Assembly: GCF_014137975.1 (NCBI RefSeq)
Contig: NZ_JACGWZ010000003.1
Location: 151,501-215,500, forward strand
Direction of reading: 5' to 3'
DNA length: 64,000 bases
DNA from: Halosaccharopolyspora lacisalsi
GTDB lineage: Bacteria > Actinomycetota > Actinomycetes > Mycobacteriales > Pseudonocardiaceae
In this document: positions 1-9,327 of the stretch, one piece after another
Layout of the letters: every line of letters starts with the position of its first letter
Position numbering within the stretch: position 1 is the first letter of the stretch
Notes under the pieces: model-generated
Told to the model about the DNA's origin: nothing
Databases searched by the model: none
What the model saw: the letters and a program-made list of their open reading frames with translations, nothing else
Made by a program: the position numbers and the translations under genes

Positions 1-740
1 ACGCCGAGGCGGACCCGACGGCGGACGTGGACGGCTTCGACGCGGCGGCCAAGGCGGCGATCCTGGCATCGCTGGCGTTCCACACCCGCGTCACGGCCAC
101 CGACGTGCACCGGGAGGGCATCTCGGGAACCAGTGCCGGTGACATCACCGCGGCCCAGGCCCTGGATCGCAGGGTCAAACTGCTGGCCATCTGCGATCGG
201 GTGACCGACGAGGAGGGCAACGAGTCCGTCTCGGCCAGGGTGCACCCGGCGATGATTCCCCGGGACCACCCGCTGGCCGGGGTCGGTGGTGCGTTCAACG
301 CGGTGTTCGTGGAGGCCGAGTCCGCGGGACAGCTCATGTTCTACGGCCAGGGTGCCGGTGGTGCCCCGACGGCCAGCGCCGTGCTGGGCGACATGGTCGC
401 CGTCGCGCGCAACCTCGTCGTCTCGGGCAAGGGGCCGCGCGAGTCGGCACACGCTCAGCTACCGGTGCGGTCGATGGGCCAGACCCCGACCCGCTACCAC
501 ATCAGCCTGGACGTGGCCGACAAACCGGGAGTGCTCTCCCAGGTCGCGTCCATGTTCAACGAGCACGACGTCAGCATCTCGGTGGTCCGCCAGCAGGGCA
601 GAGGAGCCGAGGCGAGTCTGGTCGTGGTCACCCACACCGCGCTCGACGCGGCATTGAAATCCACAGTGGAAGAGATCGCACGGCTTGACGCGGTGCGCGA
701 GGTCGTCAGCGTGATGCGCGTGGAAGGTGAACTGTCGTGA
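1..740 (+). CDS. hom: Homoserine dehydrogenase, C-terminal part (5' end outside window)
   Basis: NADP-dependent reduction of aspartate semialdehyde to homoserine, the branch point to threonine and methionine. The reading frame is open from the first bases, so the NAD-binding domain and the true start lie upstream. Visible are the catalytic-domain segment [15 protein letters not shown], which holds the lysine that is catalytic in this family, and [13 protein letters not shown]-terminal ACT domain begins near [16 protein letters not shown] and is typical of the feedback-regulated form. The stop overlaps the thrC start by 4 nt (GTGA), which indicates translational coupling in a hom-thrC-thrB operon. 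About 245 residues are present of a family length near 430-440. Confidence 0.96.
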   Translation, partial: AEADPTADVDGFDAAAKAAILASLAFHTRVTATDVHREGISGTSAGDITAAQALDRRVKLLAICDRVTDEEGNESVSARVHPAMIPRDHPLAGVGGAFNAVFVEAESAGQLMFYGQGAGGAPTASAVLGDMVAVARNLVVSGKGPRESAHAQLPVRSMGQTPTRYHISLDVADKPGVLSQVASMFNEHDVSISVVRQQGRGAEASLVVVTHTALDAALKSTVEEIARLDAVREVVSVMRVEGELS

Positions 741-1828
741 CTTCCGGGATTCGAGCCGCATCGCAGCGTTCCCAGGCCGGTTGGCCCGGTCTGATCGAGG
801 CCTACTCCGACCGGGTGGCCGTACCCGAGAACGCTCGAGTGGTGACCTTGCAGGAGGGCAACACTCCGCTGGTGCCCGCTCCCCACCTTTCGGAGCTGAC
901 CGGGTGTCGCGTTCACCTCAAGGTCGAGGGCGCCAATCCCACCGGTTCGTTCAAGGACCGGGGCATGACCGTGGCGATGACGCACGCGGTGGCCGAGGGG
1001 ACGAGGGCGGTGATCTGCGCCTCGACCGGCAACACCTCGGCCTCGGCCGCCGCCTACGCCTCCCGCGCCGGGCTCACCTCGGCCGTGCTGGTGCCTCAGG
1101 GCAAGATCGCGATGGGCAAGCTGGCCCAGGCGGTGGTGCACGGTGCGAAGATCCTTCAGGTGCAGGGCAACTTCGACGACTGCCTGGAACTGGCCCGCAA
1201 GACCTCGGCCGAACACCCGGTGGCCCTGGTCAACTCGGTCAACCCGGTGCGCATCGAGGGGCAGAAGACCGCGGCCTTCGAGGTGTGCGACGTCCTCGGC
1301 CGGGCGCCGGACGTGCACTGCCTGCCGGTCGGCAACGCGGGCAACATCACGGCCTACTGGAAGGGCTACGAGGAGTACGCCGCCGACGGGCTCGTCGACT
1401 CCAAGCCGCGCATGTTCGGTTTCCAGGCCGCCGGCGCGGCCCCCATGGTCCACGGCGAACCGGTGTCGGGCCCCGAGACGGTGGCCACGGCGATCCGCGT
1501 GGGCAGCCCCGCCTCGTGGCAGGCCGCGCTCGCGGCCCGTGAAGCTTCCGACGGCTTGTTCGCGGCGGTCAGTGACGAACAGATCCTGGACGCCTACCGG
1601 CTGCTCGCGCGCCGCGAGGGAGTCTTCGTCGAGCCCGCGTCGGCTTCCAGCGTGGCCGGGCTGCTGGCCAAGTCCGCCGACGGTCGCCTGCCGGAGAACT
1701 CCGAGGTGGTCTGCACCGTCACCGGCCACGGCCTCAAGGACCCGGACACCGCCCTGGCGGGCATGGTCGAGGTCGAGCCGCTGTCGGTGGATCCCCACGC
1801 GGTGGCCACGGCGCTGGAGCTGACATGA
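737..1828 (+). CDS. thrC: Threonine synthase
   Basis: PLP enzyme converting O-phosphohomoserine to threonine, the last step of the pathway, in the cytosol. At 363 aa it matches the short actinobacterial class. The PLP lysine is K73 in GSFKDRGM. The stretch [18 protein letters not shown] and the phosphate-binding loop GNAGN (before ITAYWKGY) are the usual fold signatures. The GTG start overlaps the hom stop. The stop overlaps the thrB start as ATGA, so the three genes are expected to be co-translated. The context, hom before and thrB after, removes doubt about substrate. Confidence 0.97.
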   Translation: MTSGIRAASQRSQAGWPGLIEAYSDRVAVPENARVVTLQEGNTPLVPAPHLSELTGCRVHLKVEGANPTGSFKDRGMTVAMTHAVAEGTRAVICASTGNTSASAAAYASRAGLTSAVLVPQGKIAMGKLAQAVVHGAKILQVQGNFDDCLELARKTSAEHPVALVNSVNPVRIEGQKTAAFEVCDVLGRAPDVHCLPVGNAGNITAYWKGYEEYAADGLVDSKPRMFGFQAAGAAPMVHGEPVSGPETVATAIRVGSPASWQAALAAREASDGLFAAVSDEQILDAYRLLARREGVFVEPASASSVAGLLAKSADGRLPENSEVVCTVTGHGLKDPDTALAGMVEVEPLSVDPHAVATALELT

Positions 1829-2739
1829 GCCCGACGCCGGGAACGGCCTTTCGGGTGACGGTCCCGGCGTCCACGGCGAACCTGGGATCCGGCTTCGACA
1901 CCCTCGCGATGGCGCTGGCCTTGTACGACACCGTCGACGTCGAGGTCGTCGACGGTGTTCCGGGCACGGCACGAGTCGAGGTGGCCGGGGCGGGGAGCGA
2001 GACCGTGCCGACCGACGAGCACCACCTGGTGGTGCGGTTGCTGCACCGTGCCTTGGCCGAACTCGGTTCCGATGCACCGGCGTTGCGATTGCGTTGTCAT
2101 AACGTTATTCCGCACTCGCGCGGACTGGGGTCCTCGGCCGCGGCGATCGTCGCCGGTGTCGTTTCCGGCTACATCCTGGCGGGCCGTGACTTGTCCGATG
2201 AGGGCGACATGGCGAGCGTGCTGGAGTTGGCGGCTTCGCACGAGGGCCATGCCGACAACGTGGCCGCGAGTCTGCACGGCGGACTGGTGATCGCGTGGAG
2301 CGAACAAAAACGTTTCCGCGCCACGCGCCTGCGCCCCCATGCCGACATCCGACCGATCGCCCTGGTTCCGGCGGAGGAGTCGGCCACGCACACGACGAGG
2401 GGACTGCTGTCGGACACGGTGCCGCACGCCGACGCCGCCTTCGCGGCGAGCCGTGCCGCGCTGGCCGTGCGGGCTCTGACCGAGGAGCCGCAGCTGCTGC
2501 TCGACGCGCTCGACGACCGCCTCCACGAGAACCAGCGGGAACCCGCGTGGCCGGCGACGATGGACCTCGTGCTGCGCCTGCGTGCGGCCGGGGTGCCCGC
2601 GGCCGTTTCGGGTGCCGGTCCGACCGTGCTGGCCCTGCCGGCAGGGGGCGCGCTTCCCGGCGACGTCGACGTGACCGGGTTCGGTGCGCTGTGGATTCCG
2701 GTCGATCGGACGGGAGTGCGGGTCGAGTCCTCGGCCTGA
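1825..2739 (+). CDS. thrB: Homoserine kinase (GHMP family)
   Basis: Phosphorylates homoserine with ATP to give the ThrC substrate. The GHMP-kinase ATP loop is seen at residues 97-107 ([11 protein letters not shown]). The N-terminal substrate motif is [15 protein letters not shown], and a C-terminal GHMP motif follows at [13 protein letters not shown]. Its 304 residues are normal for the family. The ATG start lies inside the thrC stop (ATGA overlap). It is the last gene of the operon; an 855-nt spacer follows before rho. Confidence 0.97.
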   Translation: MSPTPGTAFRVTVPASTANLGSGFDTLAMALALYDTVDVEVVDGVPGTARVEVAGAGSETVPTDEHHLVVRLLHRALAELGSDAPALRLRCHNVIPHSRGLGSSAAAIVAGVVSGYILAGRDLSDEGDMASVLELAASHEGHADNVAASLHGGLVIAWSEQKRFRATRLRPHADIRPIALVPAEESATHTTRGLLSDTVPHADAAFAASRAALAVRALTEEPQLLLDALDDRLHENQREPAWPATMDLVLRLRAAGVPAAVSGAGPTVLALPAGGALPGDVDVTGFGALWIPVDRTGVRVESSA

Positions 2740-3594
2740 CGGCCCATACGACACGTGGTGGGCACAGGGTGGTATAAAGGAGGATGTCGGCACCGAGACA
2801 ACCAGTACTCGGCCGGTGTACGGCAATCTCGGCCGGTCAGAGGCCGGTGGGGCGTTGCCATTCAAGCAGGTTGATCAAGCAGGGCAGGCTGATCCAGGGC
2901 GTGTCGCGCCCAGGAGGTTCTTGCACCGGAATGACAGGGCGTCTACCCTCAAGGTCAATCAGTCACCGCGCGCACGGGCGCTGGTGCTTTCCCGAGGTAT
3001 CCATTCTCGGGGTGCATCCCTCGCTATGAATTGACTTCAACCCGTCGCGGGTGAAGATCGAGATCGGCGTACCCGATCGCGGTGACCGAGGCAGGAGTTG
3101 TCCACTCAGGCGGGTTCGCTTCGGCGGAGTCGAACGTCGAGTCGTAGCCGGTGTCGGGCCGCTAGCCAAGGGCCTGTCAGGCCGCGTTCCCGTACGGCAT
3201 CAGCGGAGATGGTCGATGACCCGCAACGGGTTGCTGGAGCCTTCGTGGTTGCCGTGGTGGCGTGAGGCCGGAGGCGGCGTCACACCCGTTGAGCGGGTGA
3301 TTTCTGGTGTGAGGCGACAGCAGGGTGTGCACCCGAGGATCGGAGTGGATGCGTCTGCGGGCGCGTATTTCGAACGTCATGCCCCGAGCGGTATCGGCAG
3401 GGTCACGTGAGTCGGATACCTCCACCGGGTGCGGCTGGTTTCGCGAGTCGGCGCCGACCCCCGATCGTGTCGCATGCCCCGTCGGGTTTCTTCGACACAG
3501 GGGCTGTTAGCACTACAAGGTCGCCCGTCTTCCCGACGGGCGGGCAATCCGCTGGGCCGCGTAGGAGGCGCGGATCCGGTCAGGAAGGACATTC
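2740..3594 (+). other. Long non-coding spacer / probable rho leader
   Basis: No convincing gene is seen in these 855 nt. It contains a good promoter (2921-2949) that would give a 5' leader of about 640 nt. A bulged hairpin lies at 3035-3056 (CTTC-A-ACCCG / CGGGT-GAAG). An 8-bp hairpin is at 3522-3542 (CGCCCGTC, 5-nt loop, GACGGGCG). The rho Shine-Dalgarno AGGAAGGA is at 3582-3589. Short reading frames exist (for example an 81-codon one at 2784), but none has a properly spaced ribosome site and recognisable content. E. coli Rho is known to autoregulate by terminating in its own leader; that this leader does the same is inference. Confidence 0.6.
2921..2949 (+). promoter_or_regulatory. Candidate sigma-70-type promoter for rho
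   Basis: TTGCAC (2921-2926), a 17-nt spacer, then TACCCT (2944-2949). This is the best -35/-10 pair in the thrB-rho spacer. Predicted transcription starts near 2956, about 640 nt upstream of the rho start codon. Confidence 0.55.
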
Positions 3595-5604
3595 GTGAGC
3601 AACACCGATCTGTTGAGCAGCGAGGCAGCCAATGGCGCCTCCCCGGCTGGCCAGCAGGAATCCGAGTCAACGAGCGCAGGAACCGCTGTGTCCGAATCTA
3701 ATGGGACCCCACGTAAACGCGGTGGTCTTTCCGGCATGGTGCTGGCCGAACTGCGCCAGCTCGCTGGGGAACTGGGGATCGACACCAGCGGCATGCGCAA
3801 GGGTGATCTGATCTCCGCCATCAAACAACGTCAGAGCGAGTCGGGGGACGGGAACCAACAGCGTTCCTCCACTGCCAAGACACGGACGAGCCGTGGTCGC
3901 GGTGAGTCCGCGAAGTCTTCGGAATCCTCCGCCGAGCCCGAGGGCACTCAGGAGGCGCTCGTGCCGGAAACCGAGTCGAAGCCGACCCGGCAGGGCAAGC
4001 GGGCAGAAGCCGCGGCACCGGCCGAGGCCGAGGACGGCGGTACGAGTGATTCCTCCACCGCCAACGGGAGCGCGCCGACCCGCGGGCGTCCGCGTCGACA
4101 GGGTGGCGACTCCTCCGGGGAGGAGGACAATCGCCGCGGTGGCAACAACAACCGTCGTCGGCGCTCCTCGGGACGAGGGGGGCAGGACCAGAGCCAGGGT
4201 CAGGGCCAGGACCAGGACAACCGGGGTCAGGACAAGGACAACCGGGGCGGTCAGGACAAGGACAATCGCCGTCAGGACAACCGGGGCCAGGGCCAGGACA
4301 ACCGGGGTCAGGACAAGGACAACCGGGGTCAGGGCCAGGACAACCGGGGCCAGGACGACTCCGACGACGACGGTCGTAACCGGCGCGGTCGCCGCTTCCG
4401 GGACCGCCGCCGCAACCGCGGCCGCAGCGAAGGCGGAGGGAACGAGCCCGAGGTGCGCGAGGACGACGTCCTCCTACCGGTCGCCGGGATCCTCGATGTG
4501 CTGGAGAACTACGCGTTCGTCCGCACCTCCGGCTACCTCGCGGGCCCCAACGACGTTTACGTATCGATGTCGCTGGTCCGCAAGTACGGGCTGCGCCGCG
4601 GTGACGCGCTCAAGGGCGTCATCCGCCAGCCGCGTGAGGGGGAGCAGCAGCGGCAGAAGTTCAATCCGCTGGTGCGTGTCGACGGCATCAACGGTCTGGA
4701 TCCCGACGACGCCAAGCGGCGCGACGAGTTCCACAAGCTGACCCCGCTGTACCCGAACGAGCGCCTGCGGTTGGAGACGGAGCCGCAGCACATGACCAGT
4801 CGGGTCATCGATCTGGTGATGCCGATCGGCAAGGGACAGCGCGCACTTGTCGTCTCACCGCCGAAGGCGGGTAAGACGATGGTGCTGCAGTCCATCGCCA
4901 ACTCGATCACCACGAACAACCCCGAGTGCCACCTGATGGTCGTGCTCGCCGACGAGCGCCCCGAAGAGGTCACCGACATGCAGCGCTCGGTCAAGGGTGA
5001 GGTCATCGCCTCCACCTTCGACCGGCCGCCGTCGGACCACACCACGGTCGCCGAACTGTCCATCGAGCGGGCCAAGCGACTGGTCGAGATGGGGCACGAC
5101 GTCGTCGTGCTGCTGGACTCGATCACCCGGTTGGGGCGTGCCTACAACCTCTCGGCCCCGGCTTCGGGCCGGATCCTGTCCGGTGGTGTCGATTCCACCG
5201 CGCTGTACCCGCCGAAGCGCTTCCTCGGCGCCGCCCGCAACATCGAGAACGGCGGTTCGCTGACGATCGTCGCCACGGCGCTGGTCGAGACCGGGTCCAC
5301 CATGGACACCGTGATCTTCGAGGAGTTCAAGGGCACCGGCAACGCCGAGCTGAAGTTGGACCGCAAGCTGGCCGACAAGCGGTTGTTCCCGGCCGTCGAC
5401 GTCGACGCCTCCAGCACCCGCAAGGACGAGTTGCTGATGTCGTCGGACGAGCTCGCCGTCAACCACAAGCTGCGTCGGGTGCTGGCCGCCCTGGACACGC
5501 AGCAGGCCCTGGAGCTCGTGCAGGACCGGTTGCGCAAGTCCAAGACCAACATCGAGTTCCTGATGCAGGTCGCCAAGACGACACCGAACAAGGAAGAGGA
5601 CTGA
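3595..5604 (+). CDS. rho: Transcription termination factor Rho with large low-complexity insertion
   Basis: Hexameric RNA helicase for factor-dependent termination. The GTG start is preceded by AGGAAGGA at 5-nt spacing. An N-terminal SAP-like Rho_N segment (LAELRQLAGELGIDTSGM) is followed by about 190 residues rich in Asp, Asn, Gln, Arg and Gly, including tandem DNRGQDK/GQGQ units around residues 199-257. The RNA-binding cold-shock-like domain starts near DDVLLPVAGILDVL. The Walker A loop is PPKAGKT around residues 422-428, and LLDSITRLGRAYN marks the Walker B/Q-loop region. The length is 669 aa against 419 in E. coli; such insertions are typical of actinobacterial Rho and extend RNA binding. 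Confidence 0.97.
   Translation: MSNTDLLSSEAANGASPAGQQESESTSAGTAVSESNGTPRKRGGLSGMVLAELRQLAGELGIDTSGMRKGDLISAIKQRQSESGDGNQQRSSTAKTRTSRGRGESAKSSESSAEPEGTQEALVPETESKPTRQGKRAEAAAPAEAEDGGTSDSSTANGSAPTRGRPRRQGGDSSGEEDNRRGGNNNRRRRSSGRGGQDQSQGQGQDQDNRGQDKDNRGGQDKDNRRQDNRGQGQDNRGQDKDNRGQGQDNRGQDDSDDDGRNRRGRRFRDRRRNRGRSEGGGNEPEVREDDVLLPVAGILDVLENYAFVRTSGYLAGPNDVYVSMSLVRKYGLRRGDALKGVIRQPREGEQQRQKFNPLVRVDGINGLDPDDAKRRDEFHKLTPLYPNERLRLETEPQHMTSRVIDLVMPIGKGQRALVVSPPKAGKTMVLQSIANSITTNNPECHLMVVLADERPEEVTDMQRSVKGEVIASTFDRPPSDHTTVAELSIERAKRLVEMGHDVVVLLDSITRLGRAYNLSAPASGRILSGGVDSTALYPPKRFLGAARNIENGGSLTIVATALVETGSTMDTVIFEEFKGTGNAELKLDRKLADKRLFPAVDVDASSTRKDELLMSSDELAVNHKLRRVLAALDTQQALELVQDRLRKSKTNIEFLMQVAKTTPNKEED
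4189..4366 (+). repeat. In-frame tandem repeat coding the Rho GQD-DNRG tract
   Basis: Units built from GGCCAGGACAACCGG and GGTCAGGACAAGGACAACCGG recur with small changes. They encode QGQDNRG / QDKDNRG. All units are multiples of three, so copy-number change would keep the frame. Confidence 0.8.
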
Positions 5605-5638
5605 CTCCTCCGGCTCGTTCGGTCTCGTGAACGTCGAC

Positions 5639-5651
5639 GGTTTCGCGCGAA
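5639..5651. repeat. Incomplete copy of TTTCGCGCGAAA palindrome
   Basis: GGTTTCGCGCGAA, lacking the last arm bases. It lies 14 nt before the full palindrome at 5666-5681, in the rho-rpmE spacer. Confidence 0.6.
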
Positions 5652-5665
5652 CACCGCGTTCGCCG

Positions 5666-5681
5666 GGTTTCGCGCGAAACC
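5666..5681. repeat. Perfect 16-bp palindrome GGTTTCGCGCGAAACC
   Basis: Identical on both strands. It resembles the bacterial parS core GTTTCACGTGAAAC with the centre ACGT replaced by GCGC. A second perfect copy is at 63305-63320. It sits in the 264-nt rho-rpmE spacer (5605-5868), which otherwise shows only weak promoter-like elements (TAGCCT at 5767). Confidence 0.75.
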
Positions 5682-5868
5682 GGATAACCCCCTGGCCGTC
5701 GTACAGGGGTTACGCAGGGCTGCCGCTTCGGGAATACCGCGGGGGTTGCCCTGCGTTGCAGGTCAGTAGCCTTGGTCTGGCAAAATGCAAGGCTGGAGTC
5801 CGGTTCCGGTTCACCTCCCGACACTTCCGGCGCGGGGGGACCCGGAGCCATGATGAGAGGACAAGGCG

Positions 5869-6099
5869 TTGAAGACCGGTATTCACCCCCAGTACGTGGA
5901 CACCGAGGTGGTCTGCGACTGCGGAAACACCTTCAGCACGCGTAGCACCCGTTCCAGCGGCCAGATCCACGTGGAGGTCTGCTCGAACTGCCACCCGTTC
6001 TACACGGGCAAGCAGAAGATCCTGGACACCGGTGGCCGTGTCGCCCGCTTCGAGGCTCGCTACGGCCGTCGCCCCCAGAACGCGCGCTCCACGAAGTAG
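5869..6099 (+). CDS. rpmE: 50S ribosomal protein L31 (zinc-binding form)
   Basis: Large-subunit ribosomal protein of 76 aa. The four cysteines in VCDCGN and [10 protein letters not shown] make this the C+ zinc-binding version, the one replaced by a zinc-free paralogue under zinc limitation in many actinobacteria. The TTG start is chosen because GAGAGG lies 8 nt upstream and the protein then starts MKTGIHPQY, as in the family. It stands between rho and prfA, the standard actinobacterial order. A strong palindrome follows the stop. Confidence 0.97.
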   Translation: MKTGIHPQYVDTEVVCDCGNTFSTRSTRSSGQIHVEVCSNCHPFYTGKQKILDTGGRVARFEARYGRRPQNARSTK

Positions 6100-6105
6100 C
6101 CGAGC

Positions 6106-6139
6106 CACCGGCGCCCGTCCCGCGGGACGGGCGCCGGTG
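6106..6139 (+). terminator. Strong hairpin after rpmE, no U-tract
   Basis: A perfect 34-nt palindrome, 17 bases per arm, starting 7 nt after the rpmE stop: CACCGGCGCCCGTCCCG and its exact complement. No T-run follows, as is common for high-GC actinobacterial terminators. Confidence 0.75.
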
Positions 6140-6192
6140 TGTCGTGGACACGGTGGATAACACCCGGCTCGGAAGGAAAGCAGGCCCGCACA

Positions 6193-7266
6193 GTGCAGAC
6201 GTCGAAGCTCGAAGAACTACTCGCCGAGTACACCGAGCTGGAGGGGCGGCTGGCCGACCCCGACGTGCATGCCGACCAAGCGCGCGCACGCAAACTGGGA
6301 CGGCGGTACGCCGCACTTACCCCGATCGTGCGAACGGCGCGGGAGCTCGAGCAGGCTCAGGCCGATCTGGCGACCGCGCGGGAGTTCGCGGAGGAGGACT
6401 CCGCGTTCACCGCCGAGGTCAGGGCGCTGGAGGAGGCCGTTCCGAGTCTGGAAGCCAAACTCGCCGAGCTGCTCGTGCCGCGTGATCCGCGTGACTCCAC
6501 CGACGTGCTGGTCGAGATCAAGTCCGGCGCGGGCGGGGAGGAATCGGCGCTGTTCGCCGGTGACCTGCTACGGATGTACCTGCGCTTCGCCGAGCGGCAG
6601 GGCTGGAAGGTCGACGTTCTCGGTGCCGCGGAATCCGACCTGGGCGGCTACAAGGAAGTCACTCTCGCGGTCAAGGACAAGTCCGGCCAGGACCGGCCGG
6701 ACGGCGTGTGGGCCTGGCTGAAGTACGAGGGCGGCGTCCACCGCGTGCAACGCGTGCCGGTCACCGAGTCCCAGGGGCGGGTGCACACCTCGGCCGCCGG
6801 GGTGCTGGTGTACCCCGAACCCGAGGAGGTCGAGGTCGAGCTCGACGAGAAGGACCTGCGCGTCGACGTCCACCGGTCGTCGGGGCCCGGAGGGCAGAGC
6901 GTGAACACCACGGACTCGGCCGTGCGGCTGACTCACCTGCCGACCGGAATCGTCGTGTCCTGCCAGAACGAGAAGTCGCAGTTGCAGAACAAGCTCCGCG
7001 CCACTCAGGTGCTGCGAGCTCGGCTACAGGCGATGGCCGAGGAGGAAGCCGAGCGGGAGGTCGCCGAGACCCGCCGCGGTCAGGTGCGGACGGTGGATCG
7101 TTCGGAGCGGGTGCGTACCTACAACTTCCCCGAGAACCGCATCTCCGACCACAGGATCAACTACAAGGCCTACAACCTCGACCACGTCCTCGACGGTGAC
7201 CTCGACGGAGTGCTGGCGGCGTTGACCGCCGCCGACCGGCAGGAACAACTCGCCGTCGACTCCTGA
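6193..7266 (+). CDS. prfA: Peptide chain release factor 1
   Basis: Recognises UAA and UAG and triggers peptidyl-tRNA hydrolysis. The stop-codon reading motif PVT is within [15 protein letters not shown]. The catalytic GGQ is in [15 protein letters not shown] near residue 232, as in E. coli (233). I place the start at GTG 6193 ([13 protein letters not shown]), giving 357 aa. The frame is open further upstream to 6139, but those residues would overlap the rpmE terminator and do not look like the family. AAGGAAAG lies about 13 nt upstream. It is followed by prmC, which methylates this protein. Confidence 0.96.
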   Translation: MQTSKLEELLAEYTELEGRLADPDVHADQARARKLGRRYAALTPIVRTARELEQAQADLATAREFAEEDSAFTAEVRALEEAVPSLEAKLAELLVPRDPRDSTDVLVEIKSGAGGEESALFAGDLLRMYLRFAERQGWKVDVLGAAESDLGGYKEVTLAVKDKSGQDRPDGVWAWLKYEGGVHRVQRVPVTESQGRVHTSAAGVLVYPEPEEVEVELDEKDLRVDVHRSSGPGGQSVNTTDSAVRLTHLPTGIVVSCQNEKSQLQNKLRATQVLRARLQAMAEEEAEREVAETRRGQVRTVDRSERVRTYNFPENRISDHRINYKAYNLDHVLDGDLDGVLAALTAADRQEQLAVDS

Positions 7267-7381
7267 GGAAACCGCTCGGCGGGGTCTCGGCGGTTCCGCC
7301 GCTTGCCGAGGTGAATCGTGAAAGGCCGTGGGCGCGTCCCTTTTCCGGTGCGAGGCCGTCCCGGGACGGCGAGCGGCCCTC

Positions 7382-7387
7382 TAAGCT
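7382..7387 (+). promoter_or_regulatory. -10 element of leaderless-type promoter, prmC
   Basis: TAAGCT, 7 nt before GTG 7395. No Shine-Dalgarno is present, so the transcript probably starts at the start codon. Confidence 0.55.
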
Positions 7388-7394
7388 TGCCCGC

Positions 7395-8264
7395 GTGAAA
7401 CGACAACCGCTACGCCTGGCCATCCTGGAGGCCCAGCGTGTTCTGACCGCGGCCGGAGTGGCGAGCCCACGTACCGACGTCGAACTGCTGGCCGCCCACC
7501 TGCTCGGTGTGGAGCGCACCAAGTTGATGATGGTGCCCCTGGTGGACCCGCCCACCGTGGAGGCGCTGCACGAGCTGGTGCGCCGGCGCGCGGCGCACGT
7601 GCCGCTCCAGCACCTGACCGGTGAGGCCACGCTCGGCGGCGTCACGCTGTCCGTCGGACCGGGGGCGTTCGTTCCTCGTCCGGAGACCGAACTGCTGCTG
7701 GCATGGGGGCTGGCCACGCTCGAGGGGGTGGACGCTCCCGTGGTGGTGGACCTGTGCACGGGCACCGGAGCGCTGGCGTTGGCCGTGTCCAACGCGCGCC
7801 CCGACGCTTCGGTGCACGCCGTGGAAAAGGACCCGGAAGCCCTGGCGTGGGCGCGCCACAACGCCGACCGGCGGAGTCGTGCCGGCGAAACCCCGGTCGA
7901 GCTCCGGCTCGGAGACGTCGCCGACCCGACGTTGCTGAGGGAACTCGACGGAACCGTGGACCTCGTCGTGTGCAATCCCCCTTACGTTCCCGCGGGCACG
8001 CCGGTTCCCGTCGAAGTTCGCGACCACGATCCGCCCGAGGCCGTCTTCGCGGGGCGCGACGGCCTCGACGTGCTTCGTCACGTGGTGGGGTGTGCGGCAC
8101 GACTCCTCGAGCCCGGCGGGGGAGTGGCGATCGAACACGACGACACGCACGGGGGGTCGGTCCCCGTGCTGCTGCGGTCCGGGCGGGTGTTCACCGCGAT
8201 CGAGGAACACACCGATCTGGCGAGCCGTCCCCGTTTCGCCACGGCACGGCGGGCCGTGGACTGA
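7395..8264 (+). CDS. prmC: Release factor glutamine methyltransferase
   Basis: Uses S-adenosylmethionine to methylate the glutamine of the GGQ loop in RF1/RF2. The SAM-binding segment VVDLCTGTGALALAVS and the substrate-glutamine motif NPPY (VVCNPPYVP, near residue 193) are present. The protein is 289 aa with the GTG 7395 start (VKRQPLRLAILEAQ). The frame is open back to 7311, but TAAGCT 7 nt upstream supports the inner start and a leaderless mRNA. Its stop codon directly abuts the stop of the convergent hydrolase gene. Confidence 0.95.
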   Translation: MKRQPLRLAILEAQRVLTAAGVASPRTDVELLAAHLLGVERTKLMMVPLVDPPTVEALHELVRRRAAHVPLQHLTGEATLGGVTLSVGPGAFVPRPETELLLAWGLATLEGVDAPVVVDLCTGTGALALAVSNARPDASVHAVEKDPEALAWARHNADRRSRAGETPVELRLGDVADPTLLRELDGTVDLVVCNPPYVPAGTPVPVEVRDHDPPEAVFAGRDGLDVLRHVVGCAARLLEPGGGVAIEHDDTHGGSVPVLLRSGRVFTAIEEHTDLASRPRFATARRAVD

Positions 8265-9134
8265 TCAGCGCTTGCCGTTGACGAACTCCCGAAGCAGCGC
8301 GTTGAACTCGTTGGGCCTTTCCCGGTTCGGCCAGTGCCCCGCACCGGAGATCACACGAAGCTTCGATCCCGGGATCGCTCCGGCGGCTTCCCGGGCCACC
8401 GACACGGGCACCACGGTGTCCCGCTCACCGTGAACGAGCATCGTCGGGCACCGCAGCCGCTCCAGTTGCGGAAGGTGGTTGACCTTCATGGCCCGGCGCC
8501 CGATCGCGTCCCGCTGCCAGTCGGTGAACACCGACTTCCTGTTGCGGATCTCCGCGTGAACCTCTCCGAGGACCTCTTCCATGCCGGGGACCTGGTCGGT
8601 GTCGGCCAGGACGCCGCGCGTGAGGAACGATCGCGTCAGCGACCGGTGCAGCCCGAGCGTCTTCGCCACCGCGCTGTCGACGAAGCGCGTCCGCGTCAGC
8701 AGATAATGGGCGAGGTGGTGGTGCATGCGGTGTTGCAGGCCACCGGCATCGACCAGCACCAGTCCCCGCACTCGGTGAGGGTGGCGCAGCGCGAACCCGG
8801 TGGCCACGCTCCCCCCCAGGGACAGGCCGACCAGGACGGCCTCGTGAACCCCCCACGTGTCCAGCAGCCAGCGCAGCACCTCCTCCAGGGTGCGCTGGTT
8901 CGCGCGTCCGCGCCATCCCGTGCTGCCGCCCTGGCCGGGCAGATCGGGGATGTAGACCCGGTGGTCGACCGCCAGCGTCGGGACCGCGTGCCGCCAGCTC
9001 AGCAACCCGTTGTCCACACCACCACCGTGTAGGAGAACGACCGCCGGGCCACCGGATCCGGCCCGGTGGTAGCGGATCTTCCCTGCCGGGAACTCGACGT
9101 GGTCGACCTCGACACCTTGCGGTGGGGCGGTCAT
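8265..9134 (-). CDS. Alpha/beta-hydrolase fold enzyme
   Basis: A 289-residue alpha/beta hydrolase of unknown substrate. Visible are the oxyanion segment LLHGGGVDNG, nucleophile elbow GLSLGGS (Ser nucleophile), the acid region LVHGERDTVVP and the catalytic histidine in ISGAGHWPNRERP. This pattern is shared by C-C bond hydrolases, haloperoxidase-like and epoxide-hydrolase-like enzymes, and sequence alone does not choose between them. GAGGAG precedes the ATG by 5 nt. The gene is convergent with prmC without any spacer, so the two transcripts must overlap. It is not part of the flanking operons. Confidence 0.85.
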   Translation of the reverse strand: MTAPPQGVEVDHVEFPAGKIRYHRAGSGGPAVVLLHGGGVDNGLLSWRHAVPTLAVDHRVYIPDLPGQGGSTGWRGRANQRTLEEVLRWLLDTWGVHEAVLVGLSLGGSVATGFALRHPHRVRGLVLVDAGGLQHRMHHHLAHYLLTRTRFVDSAVAKTLGLHRSLTRSFLTRGVLADTDQVPGMEEVLGEVHAEIRNRKSVFTDWQRDAIGRRAMKVNHLPQLERLRCPTMLVHGERDTVVPVSVAREAAGAIPGSKLRVISGAGHWPNRERPNEFNALLREFVNGKR

Positions 9135-9327
9135 TGATTCTCCTCGTGCTCGTGAGGGTTGCGATGTCCTGGTGCGATCATCGGCACCGGCGCCGGCTTT
9201 GCTACATCCGCGGTTGACGGGGAGGACGGCGACGTGGGGCGGGTTGCCGGATCAACAGGATATTCCGTGTCGAGCTCGAATGTGTGCCATTCGCATCCCA
9301 CCGTGTCGGACGTGCAAGGATCGGGGC

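Noticed and set aside
2784-3029. 81-codon frame after TATAAAGGAGG in the rho leader
   Set aside because: GGAGG touches the ATG with no spacing, and the peptide is Arg/Ser/Gly-rich without homology signals. A TATAAA -10 there lacks a -35.
6139-6192. Upstream extension of prfA to GTG 6139
   Set aside because: It would start at the last base of the rpmE terminator hairpin and adds residues unlike RF1 N termini.
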